NCBI GenBank assembly: GCA_027452145.1
Contig: DAIDHB010000042.1
Span: 1-39,272 of the forward strand
Direction: 5' to 3'
Source: Planctomycetales bacterium
Lineage (GTDB): Bacteria; Planctomycetota; Planctomycetia; Isosphaerales; Isosphaeraceae
Length of the DNA: 39,272 nucleotides
Shown: positions 23,092 through 31,190 of the stretch, piece by piece
Layout of the letters: each line of letters opens with the position of its first letter
Numbering within the stretch: the stretch's first letter is position 1
The notes under the pieces: generated by a model
The model's database searches: none
Seen by the model: the letters and a program-made list of their open reading frames with translations, nothing else
What the model was told of the DNA's origin: nothing
Made by a program: the position numbers and the translations under genes

Positions 23092-23243
23092 CCCTGTTGC
23101 AAGCAAGCAGCAGGGCGCTGATCTAACAGGTGACCGGATTTCGCCTGCCCACGGCGCGTGCGGCGAGGCCGGCCGCGTTCTCCGGCAGCGGGCCTCGCGC
23201 ACCATCGTGGATGCACCGCTATCCTGGGCGGGATAGCCTTTTT
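23092..23243 (+). ncRNA. Candidate structured non-coding RNA ending in an intrinsic terminator
   Basis: Hairpins follow one another on the plus strand. CCCTGTTGC (23092-23100) pairs with GCAGCAGGG (23107-23115) over a 6-nt loop. GTGCGGCGAGGCC (about 23159-23171) pairs with GGCCTCGCGCAC (about 23191-23202) with one bulge. GCACCA then TGGATGC form a short stem near 23199-23215. The series ends in the terminator at 23218-23243. No protein-like frame covers it. It could be a small RNA, or only a GC-rich repeat that folds by chance. No known RNA family is recognised. Confidence 0.28.
23218..23243 (+). terminator. Rho-independent terminator
   Basis: GCTATCC (23218-23224) and GGATAGC (23231-23237) form a perfect 7-bp stem around a 6-nt loop, followed by CTTTTT. 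This is the classical layout on the plus strand. The nearest upstream plus-strand gene ends 740 bp away, so it more likely ends a local untranslated transcript. Confidence 0.6.
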
Positions 23244-23255
23244 ACCGCCAACAAA

Positions 23256-23283
23256 TTGTCAAAGAACGACCGACCCCTAATAT
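23256..23283 (+). promoter_or_regulatory. Candidate sigma-70-type promoter
   Basis: TTGTCA (5 of 6 matches to the -35 consensus) is followed after 16 bp by TAATAT (4 of 6 matches to -10), in an AT-rich patch just after the terminator. It points toward the defence operon about 890 bp downstream, so it could start a long leader or an unrecognised small RNA. On the other strand the same patch gives TTGACA, so it may be bidirectional. Confidence 0.33.
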
Positions 23284-24174
23284 AGACGCCGGCCGCGCCG
23301 ATTTATTCTCAACTTTTTTGGGATTTCCGGCTTTTTCTGGGTCGGGTTGTGACGATCAGGAGGGGGTTTGGCTCATGGTCATGATTCGGAGAGCCCGGCC
23401 GCGTCGTGGTTGGATCACGGATCTCGCCCGATCGCGACACCGATTGGCCGCGGATCACCCGACCATTGCGGGGCGTGTTTCCCGCTCGCCGGGATCGGCC
23501 CGCGGATCTTCCGGCGGCATTCAGGTTGGTCAGGCCTTCCGGCATTGACGGTTCGGCCCTGCCGGGCTGGAAGGCCTGGACCGACCCGCCCGCGGTGACG
23601 GCTCCCCGCCCGGCCCGGTGCGGCCGCCGTCCCTCCGGTCCGGAAGCCGCCCCGGCCCGGCCGGGACCGGGCGGATGTCGCCACCGGGCGGATGGTCGGA
23701 CCGAGCGGGGGCCGGCGTGCGGCGGATCGGGCGCTTTCCCGGCGGAGACGGCCCCACGGCGGAGTGGGGCGGCCTAGGGGATCGGTCGTACCGGTCACCA
23801 CGGCCGTGACATTCGTACCTGGACAGGCGATAATCGTCCCGAGACCGGTGATCGGGACCGGGTGCGGATTGCCGGTCTCGACGCGACCGACGGTAGGAAT
23901 CTAGTGAGTACCGTTCGTCCACAACACCAACGATGTTCCCGAAATCCCGGATATGACCGACATCCCGTAGATTCGAGCCCGCCTCCGGCTCGGCGGGATC
24001 ACACGGTTGTTCCAACCGGCACTTCACAACCGAGCTCTGGGCGGGCCACACCGACTCCGATTCGTAAGCAATAATACATGAGGACTCCCAGGTCCGGCAT
24101 CGGGTTGGGCCCGGATCGCAGATTCCGCAGGATCTTGCCAACTTCACAGCGTACGAAACGCGTCGGGACCGTGC

Positions 24175-26646
24175 ATGCTTCGAACAGTCAAAGACGCCTG
24201 CGAGCTGCATCCCATGGCGCTCGACTACGCCATGAGCGAGCAGATCGAGAACCTCTCCGACGTGATCCAGCAGACCGAGGCGGAGGCGGGCGAGTTCTTC
24301 GAGAAGAATCACATCACGAGGGGGATGGAGCTCCTCCTCAGCCAGGGGTTGAAACGGCTCGCCGGCCGCGATGACCAGGCGGTTTTCGAGCTCAAGCAGG
24401 CGATGGGCGGCGGCAAGACTCACTCGATGGTGGCCTTTGGTCTGCTTGCCCGGAATTCCGAGCTGCGAAGGACGGTCGTCCCGCAGATTGCCGCCGAGGC
24501 TCCCTTCGACCGTGCGAACGTCGTCGCCGTGAACGGTCGTGCGGTCCCCCGGGATCGATTTCTCTGGGGTGAGATCGCGGCCCAGCTTGGCAAGGCGCCG
24601 CTATTCGCAAAGTTCTGGAAAGACGGCGCCGACGCTCCTCTCGAGTCCGACTGGATCGAGCTCATCGGCGATCAGCCCACCCTGATCCTGCTCGACGAGC
24701 TGCCTCCTTACTTCGACTACGCCGTCACGAGGCCAGTCGGAGCCGGCACGCTGGCCCAGGTCACCACGTTCGCCCTTTCGAATCTGCTCTCGGCGGCGCT
24801 CAAGCTCAAGCGGTGCTGCATCGTCCTCTCCAATCTGAGCGGCAGCTACGAGGGGGCGACGAACCTGCTTCGCCAGGCGATCCGCAACTTTGAGCAGGAA
24901 TCGAACCGCCAGGCCCGCGCCCTGACCCCGGTGGACCTGGCCAGCCAGGAGATTTATGACATCCTTCGCAAGCGGCTCTTTCGCAACCTCCCCAACCAGT
25001 CCGTCGTCGACTCGGTCGCCTCGGCATACGCGCAGGTCCTGTCGGAAGCGGCGAAATCGAAGTCGATCGCCAGGAGCGCCGAGCTGATCGCCGAGGAGAT
25101 TCACGCGTCGTACCCCTTCCATCCCTCGGTCAAGCACGTCATCGCCCTGTTCAAGGAAAACGAGAGCTATCGCCAGACCCGCGGCCTCATGCAGTTCATC
25201 TCGAAGATGATCAAGTCCGTCTGGAGCCGGCCGGACAATGACGCCTACCTGATCGGTTGCCAGCATCTCGACCTGAACCTCGGCGACGTGCGCGAGGAGA
25301 TCAATCGGATCAGCAACCTCCAGGGTGCCATCGCCCACGACATCGCCGCGGGAGGGACCGCCGCCGCCGAAGTCGCCGACGCCAGTCTGAAGAGCGACGC
25401 GGCCAGCCAGGTCGCCTCCCTGATCCTTACTGCCTCGCTCTCCGAGTCCATCGACGCCGTCAAGGGCTTCACCAGGCCTCAGATGCTCGAGTGCCTGATC
25501 GCGCCCAACCGCACGGCGATCGAGTTTCAGGACGCCTTCGAGGCCCTCCGGAGCGAAGCCTGGTATCTGCACCGCAAGGACAATGATGCGTTCTACTTCT
25601 CCAACATCGAGAACCTCAAGAAGCGGATCGATAACCGGGCCGAGGCCGCGCCGCAGCCGAAGATTGAAGCCGAGATGAAGCGCCGGCTCGACGAGGTCTT
25701 CCGTCCCATCAACAAAATCCCGTACCAGGAAACCCACGCGCTGCCCCAACTCGACGAGATCAAGCTGAACGGGCCGCGCGTTTGCCTCGTCCTGAGTCCC
25801 GACATCAAGCAGCCGCAACAGGAAGTCCAGCGATTCTGGGAAGCCGTCACCGAGAAGAACAACTTCTGCATCGTCACCGGCGACGGGTCCACGATCGCTA
25901 GCCTGGAAGAGAAGACCCGGCGCATCTGGGCCATCGCACGCGTCCTGGAGGAGACCGGCGGCGACAAGTCGCCCCACAGGACCGAGCTGGAGGACGAGGC
26001 CGAGCAGGCCCGGATGGATTTCAACACCACGGTCGTCAGCCTTTATAACCGGATCTACTACCCGACCAGGAACGGCCTCACCGCGGCCAAGCTCGCCCTC
26101 AACCTCGGCAACCCGTTCCACGCCGAGGACCCGATCGAGCAGGTCCTCAGCGGAACGGGCGTCCTGAAGCTCAAGTCGAGCGTCGACGCGGAAGCCGAGA
26201 TGCTGATGTCCCGGGCCGAGGAGATGCTGTGGCCCGGGACCGAGCGGCGGATTCCCTGGCGCGACGTCCAGAGTCGCGCGCTGACCAATCCCCGCTGGCT
26301 CTGGCTGCCGCCCAAGGGCCTGGAGCAGCTCCGCAAGATCGCCGAGGGCCAGGGCCGATGGCGCTACACCGAGGACGGGTACGTCGAGAAAGGCCCGTTC
26401 CCGGCCCCGAAGACCTCCGTTTCCATCTCGGAGCGGGGCTACGACGAGAGGACCGGCGTGGCGACCATCGAGGTGCTGGCGCGGGACGGGGGGCCGAACG
26501 TTCGCGTCCACCACGCGCCCACTCCCGACGTGTCGAAGGACAGCCTCCTCATCCCCGATACGATCTTCGAGACCGACGAAACGGTACTCTGGTTCCTGGC
26601 CGTCGACCCCGACGGCAAGCACGAGACCGGGGAACCGAGGCCGTAG
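24175..26646 (+). CDS. DUF499 anti-phage ATPase, N-terminal 823 aa (ended by in-frame TAG)
   Basis: The first gene of the defence operon. It is a DUF499 P-loop ATPase with Walker A at residues 77-82 (MGGGKT) preceded by ELKQA, and Walker B near Asp174-Glu175 (LILLDELPPYFDYA). A sensor-like LSNLSGSYEG and a long helical region follow (for example FHPSVKHVIALFKENESYRQTRGLMQF), then a winged-helix-like part and a beta region. DUF499 proteins are found with DUF3780, DUF1156 methyltransferase and helicase genes in predicted anti-phage loci; the biochemical role is unknown. The frame stops at TAG 26644-26646, but the same frame carries on as homologous-looking sequence to 27252, so this protein is probably truncated by about 200 residues. 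The ribosome binding site is weak. Confidence 0.88.
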   Translation: MLRTVKDACELHPMALDYAMSEQIENLSDVIQQTEAEAGEFFEKNHITRGMELLLSQGLKRLAGRDDQAVFELKQAMGGGKTHSMVAFGLLARNSELRRTVVPQIAAEAPFDRANVVAVNGRAVPRDRFLWGEIAAQLGKAPLFAKFWKDGADAPLESDWIELIGDQPTLILLDELPPYFDYAVTRPVGAGTLAQVTTFALSNLLSAALKLKRCCIVLSNLSGSYEGATNLLRQAIRNFEQESNRQARALTPVDLASQEIYDILRKRLFRNLPNQSVVDSVASAYAQVLSEAAKSKSIARSAELIAEEIHASYPFHPSVKHVIALFKENESYRQTRGLMQFISKMIKSVWSRPDNDAYLIGCQHLDLNLGDVREEINRISNLQGAIAHDIAAGGTAAAEVADASLKSDAASQVASLILTASLSESIDAVKGFTRPQMLECLIAPNRTAIEFQDAFEALRSEAWYLHRKDNDAFYFSNIENLKKRIDNRAEAAPQPKIEAEMKRRLDEVFRPINKIPYQETHALPQLDEIKLNGPRVCLVLSPDIKQPQQEVQRFWEAVTEKNNFCIVTGDGSTIASLEEKTRRIWAIARVLEETGGDKSPHRTELEDEAEQARMDFNTTVVSLYNRIYYPTRNGLTAAKLALNLGNPFHAEDPIEQVLSGTGVLKLKSSVDAEAEMLMSRAEEMLWPGTERRIPWRDVQSRALTNPRWLWLPPKGLEQLRKIAEGQGRWRYTEDGYVEKGPFPAPKTSVSISERGYDERTGVATIEVLARDGGPNVRVHHAPTPDVSKDSLLIPDTIFETDETVLWFLAVDPDGKHETGEPRP

Positions 26647-26679
26647 TCCAACAGGCTGAACCTCACGCACGAGCGCAAG

Positions 26680-27252
26680 ATGCTGCCGGGCGGCAAGCGG
26701 ATCATCGAGCTGACCGTCAAGCCGCGCGGCACGATCCGGTGGAACACGACCGGCGCCAATCCGAAGGATGGCCAGGTCTACACCGGGCCGATCGAGCTGG
26801 ATGGCAAGGCCGAGGTGACCATCTACGCCTACGCCGAGGACCAGGGGGTCCCGACGCAGCGCACCTTCGTGATCCCGAAGCCCGACCAGATTGGACCGAC
26901 GATTGACAGGACCAAACCGGCCAGGCTGCGCAAGAAGCTCGACTTCTTCGACAACGCGGGGACGTTCGCCGCGCTCAATTCGGCCAAGAGCGTGCAGGCG
27001 AAGTTGCGCGAGGTCACCGTCAAGATCGGGACCGGCACGAGGAACGTGGTGACCCGCTTCGGCAGCGAGAGCGTCATCCCGGCCGATAAGCTGGAGGCGT
27101 TCATCGCCGCGGCCCGCCAGGCCATCGGCGACGAGACGGCCGAGGTCGTCCTCGGCGTGGGCGAGGTCCAGTTCCAGAGCGGCCACGACCTGGAGACTTA
27201 CCTCACGAAGGTCGGGGTCGGGGACATCGGCGCCGGCGAGGTGGAGCAATGA
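26680..27252 (+). CDS. DUF499 C-terminal fragment (detached by the in-frame TAG)
   Basis: A 190-aa open frame in the same phase as the preceding frame. The 11 codons between the TAG and this ATG also read as protein (SNRLNLTHERK), so the intact gene would run 24175-27252 (about 1025 aa). It contains a beta-rich segment (GGKRIIELTVKPRGTIRWNTTGANP, VTIYAYAEDQGVPTQRTFVIPK) and a helical end with AEVVLGVGEVQFQSGHDLETYL. ATG 26680 lacks a good ribosome binding site, so separate translation would need reinitiation. Its stop overlaps the DUF3780 start (ATGA), so the coupling of the intact operon is preserved. Confidence 0.72.
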   Translation: MLPGGKRIIELTVKPRGTIRWNTTGANPKDGQVYTGPIELDGKAEVTIYAYAEDQGVPTQRTFVIPKPDQIGPTIDRTKPARLRKKLDFFDNAGTFAALNSAKSVQAKLREVTVKIGTGTRNVVTRFGSESVIPADKLEAFIAAARQAIGDETAEVVLGVGEVQFQSGHDLETYLTKVGVGDIGAGEVEQ

Positions 27253-27917
27253 CCGCCAGCCGCCAGAAAACCGTCGGCTTCGGCTGCCCCGAGACGCCCG
27301 ATCCCCATCATGTCCTGGTGGAGATCCCGGCCGGGCGGGCGGGCGTGGTCGTCATCCGCGAGCATTACGGGATCAGGACCGGGATCAACGGCCTGCCCGA
27401 GATGGTGGACCGCTGCGAACTGCCCCGGGCGGCCTGGAACGCCATCGCCGAGGACGTGAAGCGCGAGTTCAACGACCGGCTGCGCTCCCGGGGCCTCGAG
27501 CCTGGCCGCTGGACGGTCGGGCCCAACAAGGTCGAGCGCCTGCTGGGCAAGGAGCTGCTGGTGCTGGCCTGGGCCGTCGAGCAGTGCGATCCCGGCCTCT
27601 ACGGCAACGCCGTCCGCAACTGGACCGGCCTGCGGCCCGAGGAACGGTGGTGGCTGTTCACCATGACCGCCGCGGCGACCGGGCGGGCGCAGGACGTCGG
27701 CATCGGCTGGCGCATGGCCCTGCGATACGCCCTCACCGAGAACCCGATGGCCGACCCGATGGAAGGACGCGCGATCAAGCCGAGGCCCGTGGTCCGCCGC
27801 CGCTCCCGGGCCGAGGACGCACCCACCCCGCGGTTCCCGGCCTTCGACGGTGAGGACTCGATCTTCGCCAGCAACGGCGAGGGCTCGCTCGTGCGAGGCG
27901 GGGAGGGAGATCGATGA
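27249..27917 (+). CDS. DUF3780 anti-phage-associated protein
   Basis: A 222-aa protein of the DUF3780 family, known mainly as a partner of DUF499 and DUF1156 genes. Characteristic segments: KTVGFGCPETPDPHHVLVEIP at the start, VVVIREHYGIRTGING, then WTVGPNKVERLLGKELLVLAWAVEQCD and a Trp-rich WTGLRPEERWWLFTMTAAATG followed by GIGWRMALRYALTENP. The last 45 residues are Arg/Pro-rich and probably disordered. It has 4-nt overlaps with the DUF499 fragment before it and the DUF1156 gene after it. No enzyme motif is visible; a structural or adaptor role is inferred from its constant company. Confidence 0.88.
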   Translation: MTASRQKTVGFGCPETPDPHHVLVEIPAGRAGVVVIREHYGIRTGINGLPEMVDRCELPRAAWNAIAEDVKREFNDRLRSRGLEPGRWTVGPNKVERLLGKELLVLAWAVEQCDPGLYGNAVRNWTGLRPEERWWLFTMTAAATGRAQDVGIGWRMALRYALTENPMADPMEGRAIKPRPVVRRRSRAEDAPTPRFPAFDGEDSIFASNGEGSLVRGGEGDR

Positions 27918-30900
27918 TCCGACCGCTGGACTGGAAGGACAGGCCGTCGCTGATCGAGAAGATTTTCCCCGCCCAGAAGATCTCGGCCGAGGCCCAGAAA
28001 GAACGAAAAGCGGTCCACGGGCAGACGCTCACGGCCCTCGGCTCTTACTGGAAGGGTCGCAAGCCGCTGATCCTGGTCAAGGCGTGCGTCCTGGGTGCCC
28101 TCCTTCCGGCGACCGGCGATTCCGAGAGGGACCTGGAAGTCTTCGAGAGCCTGATGGCGATCGATGACCGTGCCTTCCTGCGCCGCGAGCCGTCGCTCTC
28201 GCCCGGTAACACCGCTCGCCTTTGCGGTCTGAAACCGGCCCAGATGAAGGGCCGATTCGCCGTCCGGGGCATCAAGGCAGCCGACTGGGCGGCGATGACC
28301 GACGAGGCGCGAGAGGCCGCGTTCCTGGAGGCGATCGGCACGCCGCGGCTGCAATGGTCGCCTGAGTGCCCGGCGACGGAACGCAACCGGCTGACCCTCG
28401 CGGCGCTGGCGACGCTGACCTACCTCGAAAAGCTCGACGTCACCAAACGGCCCGAGCAGCTTTCGGAGGAAGCGCTCTTTGGGCCGGTCTGGGAGCGCGT
28501 CAACGCCCAGCTCGGGACGAGCGCCCGGAGCTTCGCCGAGCTTACCGAGCAGCTCGGCATCCTGCGCTTCGGGCACCGGCCCCGGGTGGGAGACGCCTTC
28601 TGCGGCGGCGGGTCGATCCCGTTCGAGGCCGCCCGGCTGGGGTGCGACGTCTACGCCTCGGACCTCAACCCGATCGCCTGCCTGCTCACGTGGGGCGCGC
28701 TGAACATCGTGGGTGGGGACGCCGAGACGCGCGAACGGATCGCCAGGGCTCAGGCCGAGATCGTCGAGGCCGTCGATCGCGAGATCACCGAGCTCGGCAT
28801 CGAGCACGACGAGCAGGGCAACCGGGCCAAGGCCTATCTCTGGTGCCTGGAAACTCGGTGCCCGCAGACCGGCTGGATGGTCCCGATCGCGCCGAGCTGG
28901 GTCATCAGCAAGAACTATCGAACCTGCGCGCGGCTGGTCCCGAATGCGGCCCGCAAGCGGTTCGACATCGAGATCGTCACCGACGCATCCCCCGAGGACC
29001 TGGCCGCCGCGACGGTGGGGACTCTGCGCGACGGCGACCTGGTCTACGAGCTGGACGGCGAGACCTACCGTACGCCGATCAAGACGATCCGGGGCGATTA
29101 CGAGCTTCCCGACGGCCAGTCGGCCAACAGGCTCAGACGCTGGGAGAAGTCCGATATCGTCCCCAGGCCGGATGACGTCTTCCAGGAACGCCTGTATTGC
29201 ATCCAGTGGATCAAGAAGGACACGCTCGGTTCCTTCCGACCCAAATTCTACTTTGCGGCCCCGACCAGGGGTGATCTCCAGCGCGAGCGCAAGGTCGAGG
29301 CGATCGTTCGGGAGAGTCTCGATCACTGGCAGGAGCGGGGGCTCGTTCCTGATCTTGCGATTGAACCGGGCGAGAAGACCCTCGAGCCGATACGAACACG
29401 GGGCTGGACCTGGTGGCATCATCTCTTCCATCCCCGGCACCTCTTAATCGGAGCATTGATCCGGGAACGTATGGGCGGCATCGAAGATCGCCACCTTGCA
29501 AGCGGCGCCGCGCTTGGCCTGTGCCGAGCTGTCACCTGGATGTCAAAACTCACGAGGTGGAATGTTGGCTTCGCGGGGCGAGACGGTGTTGCACCATCGG
29601 CCGACACCGTCAAGGACGTTTTTTACAATCAAGCACTGAATACGCTGTACAACTATGCGTTTAGGTCCTATTTCAGCATCAAGGAGGCTGTTGACGCCGA
29701 ATTCTCCCGGACGGGCTTGCGCGTCGACTCCGACCTGGCCTGCTTGCCCGCGAACCAAATGAACCGGGGCAGTGACCTATGGGTGTCTGATCCCCCCTAC
29801 GCCGACGCCATCAACTACCACGAGATCACCGAGTACTTCATCGCCTGGCTCCGCAAGAACCCGCCTCGGCCGGACTGGGTGTGGGACAGCCGGCGGGCGC
29901 TGGCGATCAAGGGGAGCGACGAGGATTTCCGGCGGGAGATGGTGGAGGCGTACCGGGCGATGGCCCGGCACATGCCCGACAACGGCCTCCAGATCGTCAT
30001 GTTCACGCACCAGGATGCCGGTGTCTGGGCCGACATGGCGTCGATCGTCTGGGGCGCGGGACTGCGCGTCACAGCCGCGTGGTACATCGCCACGGAAACA
30101 ACCTCGGAGCTGAAGAAGGGCGGCTACGTGCAGGGAACGGTCCTGCTGGTCCTGCGCAAGCGGCTGACCGAGGAATCCGCCTACCAGGACGAGCTGGCCC
30201 AGGAGGTCCGCGCCGAGGTCGCGCGTCAGATCGAGACGATGGTCGGCCTGAACCAGACGACCCGGGGTCATGGTCGGAGTGAGAACCTGTTCGAGGACGC
30301 CGATCTTCAGATGGCCGGCTATGCCGCCGCGCTCCGCGTGCTGACGGGCTACACCCGAATCGACAATCAGGACATGACCGCCGAGGCGCTCCGGCCCCGG
30401 CCGAAAGGCCAGAAGGGGATCGTCGGCCAGATCATCGACTTCGCCGTGCAGGTGGCCAACGAGCACCTGGTGCCCGAGGGGCTGCCGCCCGCGACCTGGG
30501 AGCGGCTCTCCGGCCCCGAACGGTTCTACCTCAAGATGGTCGACCTCGAGACGACCGGCGCGAAGAAGCTGGACAACTACCAGAACTTCGCCAAGGCGTT
30601 CCGGTTCGACAGCTACGGCGCGCTGATGCAGTCGCAGAAGCCGAACGCGGCCCGGCTCAAGACGGCCGCCGAGCTGAAGCGCGGCGAGTTCGAGGGCGAA
30701 TTCGGCCGGGGCCCGTTGCGGGCGCTGCTGTATGCCCTGTACGAGCTCGGCCGCGAGGTGGAAATCGACGAGGTCATGAGCCACCTGCGCGACATGGTCA
30801 AGGGTTATCACGGGCGCCGCGAGGACCTGATGGCGATGGCCCGCTACCTGGCGGCGAAGCGCGACCGCACCGCGAAGGACGAGGCGCAGGCCGCCCGAAT

Positions 30901-30940
30901 CCTGCTGGGACGTATCCAGAACGAGCGGCTTGGGGATTGA
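27914..30940 (+). CDS. DUF1156 adenine-specific DNA methyltransferase
   Basis: A 1008-aa protein. The N-terminal DUF1156 segment (SLIEKIFPAQKISAEAQKER) comes first. Motif I for SAM binding is at about residue 227 (GDAFCGGGSIPFEAARLGCDVYASDLNP). A Cys-containing insertion follows (CLETRCPQTGWMVP). Motif IV DPPY is at residues 626-629 (VSDPPYADAINYHE), the signature of N6-adenine or N4-cytosine amino-methyltransferases. A long helical C-terminal part follows. In the predicted anti-phage set it would modify host DNA so that the other components spare it. Residues about 505-620, just before DPPY, are coded by clearly AT-richer DNA (about 49% GC over 29581-29700). Its start overlaps the DUF3780 stop (ATGA). 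Confidence 0.92.
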   Translation: MIRPLDWKDRPSLIEKIFPAQKISAEAQKERKAVHGQTLTALGSYWKGRKPLILVKACVLGALLPATGDSERDLEVFESLMAIDDRAFLRREPSLSPGNTARLCGLKPAQMKGRFAVRGIKAADWAAMTDEAREAAFLEAIGTPRLQWSPECPATERNRLTLAALATLTYLEKLDVTKRPEQLSEEALFGPVWERVNAQLGTSARSFAELTEQLGILRFGHRPRVGDAFCGGGSIPFEAARLGCDVYASDLNPIACLLTWGALNIVGGDAETRERIARAQAEIVEAVDREITELGIEHDEQGNRAKAYLWCLETRCPQTGWMVPIAPSWVISKNYRTCARLVPNAARKRFDIEIVTDASPEDLAAATVGTLRDGDLVYELDGETYRTPIKTIRGDYELPDGQSANRLRRWEKSDIVPRPDDVFQERLYCIQWIKKDTLGSFRPKFYFAAPTRGDLQRERKVEAIVRESLDHWQERGLVPDLAIEPGEKTLEPIRTRGWTWWHHLFHPRHLLIGALIRERMGGIEDRHLASGAALGLCRAVTWMSKLTRWNVGFAGRDGVAPSADTVKDVFYNQALNTLYNYAFRSYFSIKEAVDAEFSRTGLRVDSDLACLPANQMNRGSDLWVSDPPYADAINYHEITEYFIAWLRKNPPRPDWVWDSRRALAIKGSDEDFRREMVEAYRAMARHMPDNGLQIVMFTHQDAGVWADMASIVWGAGLRVTAAWYIATETTSELKKGGYVQGTVLLVLRKRLTEESAYQDELAQEVRAEVARQIETMVGLNQTTRGHGRSENLFEDADLQMAGYAAALRVLTGYTRIDNQDMTAEALRPRPKGQKGIVGQIIDFAVQVANEHLVPEGLPPATWERLSGPERFYLKMVDLETTGAKKLDNYQNFAKAFRFDSYGALMQSQKPNAARLKTAAELKRGEFEGEFGRGPLRALLYALYELGREVEIDEVMSHLRDMVKGYHGRREDLMAMARYLAAKRDRTAKDEAQAARILLGRIQNERLGD

Positions 30941-30964
30941 GGGCCGGTCCGCCTTGGGCCGGGG

Positions 30965-31180
30965 TAGGTCAGGCTTTCAGCCTGACATGGGTCTTTTCCG
31001 ATCGGACCGGCCGGAGTCGGGCAAGACTGCCCGACCTACTTTTGGAGGAGTCGGGCAAGACTGCCCGACCTACTTTTGGAGGAGTCGGGCAAGGCTGCCC
31101 GACCTACTTTTGGAGGAGTCGGGCAAGGCTGCCCGACCTACTTTTGGAGGAGTCGGGCAAGACTGCCCGAGCTGCCTGGG
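30965..31180. repeat. REP-like hairpin cluster: one head element plus five 34-bp tandem copies
   Basis: Copies start at 31013, 31047, 31081, 31115 and 31149 (four complete, the fifth diverging after the palindrome). Each holds the palindrome TCGGGCA-(AGAC or AGGC)-TGCCCGA followed by CCTACTTTTGGA, and consecutive copies create GGAGGAG. An inverted relative lies upstream: GTCAGGCT-TTC-AGCCTGAC at 30968-30986, preceded by GTAG. Read on opposite strands, both begin GTAGGTC(A/G)GGC, so head and array are in inverted orientation, as in a BIME. No unique spacers exist, so it is not a CRISPR array. It fills the gap between the methyltransferase stop and the helicase start. Confidence 0.88.
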
Positions 31181-31190
31181 AGATCCGCCG

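Larger units (their letters stand above)
22479..24174. other. 1.7-kb gene-poor region upstream of the defence island
   Basis: No open frame here looks like a real protein on either strand; the predicted peptides are Arg/Pro/Gly-rich. It contains two copies of an ATTGGGTTCGTT motif, a series of strong hairpins ending in an intrinsic terminator (23092-23243), a promoter-like element (23256-23283), T-rich patches at about 23300-23340 and a 7-bp inverted repeat (GTCCCGA 23836-23842 with TCGGGAC 23852-23858). From about 23800 the sequence is less GC-biased than its flanks. The promoter of the DUF499 operon should lie in the last few hundred bases but is not clear. Confidence 0.5.

Noticed and set aside
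23968..24005. tRNA-like 3' end (GATTCGAGCCCGCCTCC)
   Set aside because: A T-loop-like TTCGAGC is present, but no acceptor stem, anticodon arm or CCA can be built around it.
23530..24423. Long minus-strand open frame (297 codons) overlapping the DUF499 start
   Set aside because: It is a GC-driven shadow: its first third is antisense to the DUF499 gene and the remainder is Arg/Pro-rich without protein-like features.
24601..27249. 882-codon minus-strand open frame antisense to the DUF499 gene
   Set aside because: It is a shadow of the plus-strand gene; its peptide is Leu/Asp/Arg/Gly-rich and has no recognisable motif.
31013..31180. CRISPR-like array of 34-bp repeats
   Set aside because: The copies abut with no unique spacers and each is itself a palindrome, so this is a tandem REP-like array. 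No cas genes are present.
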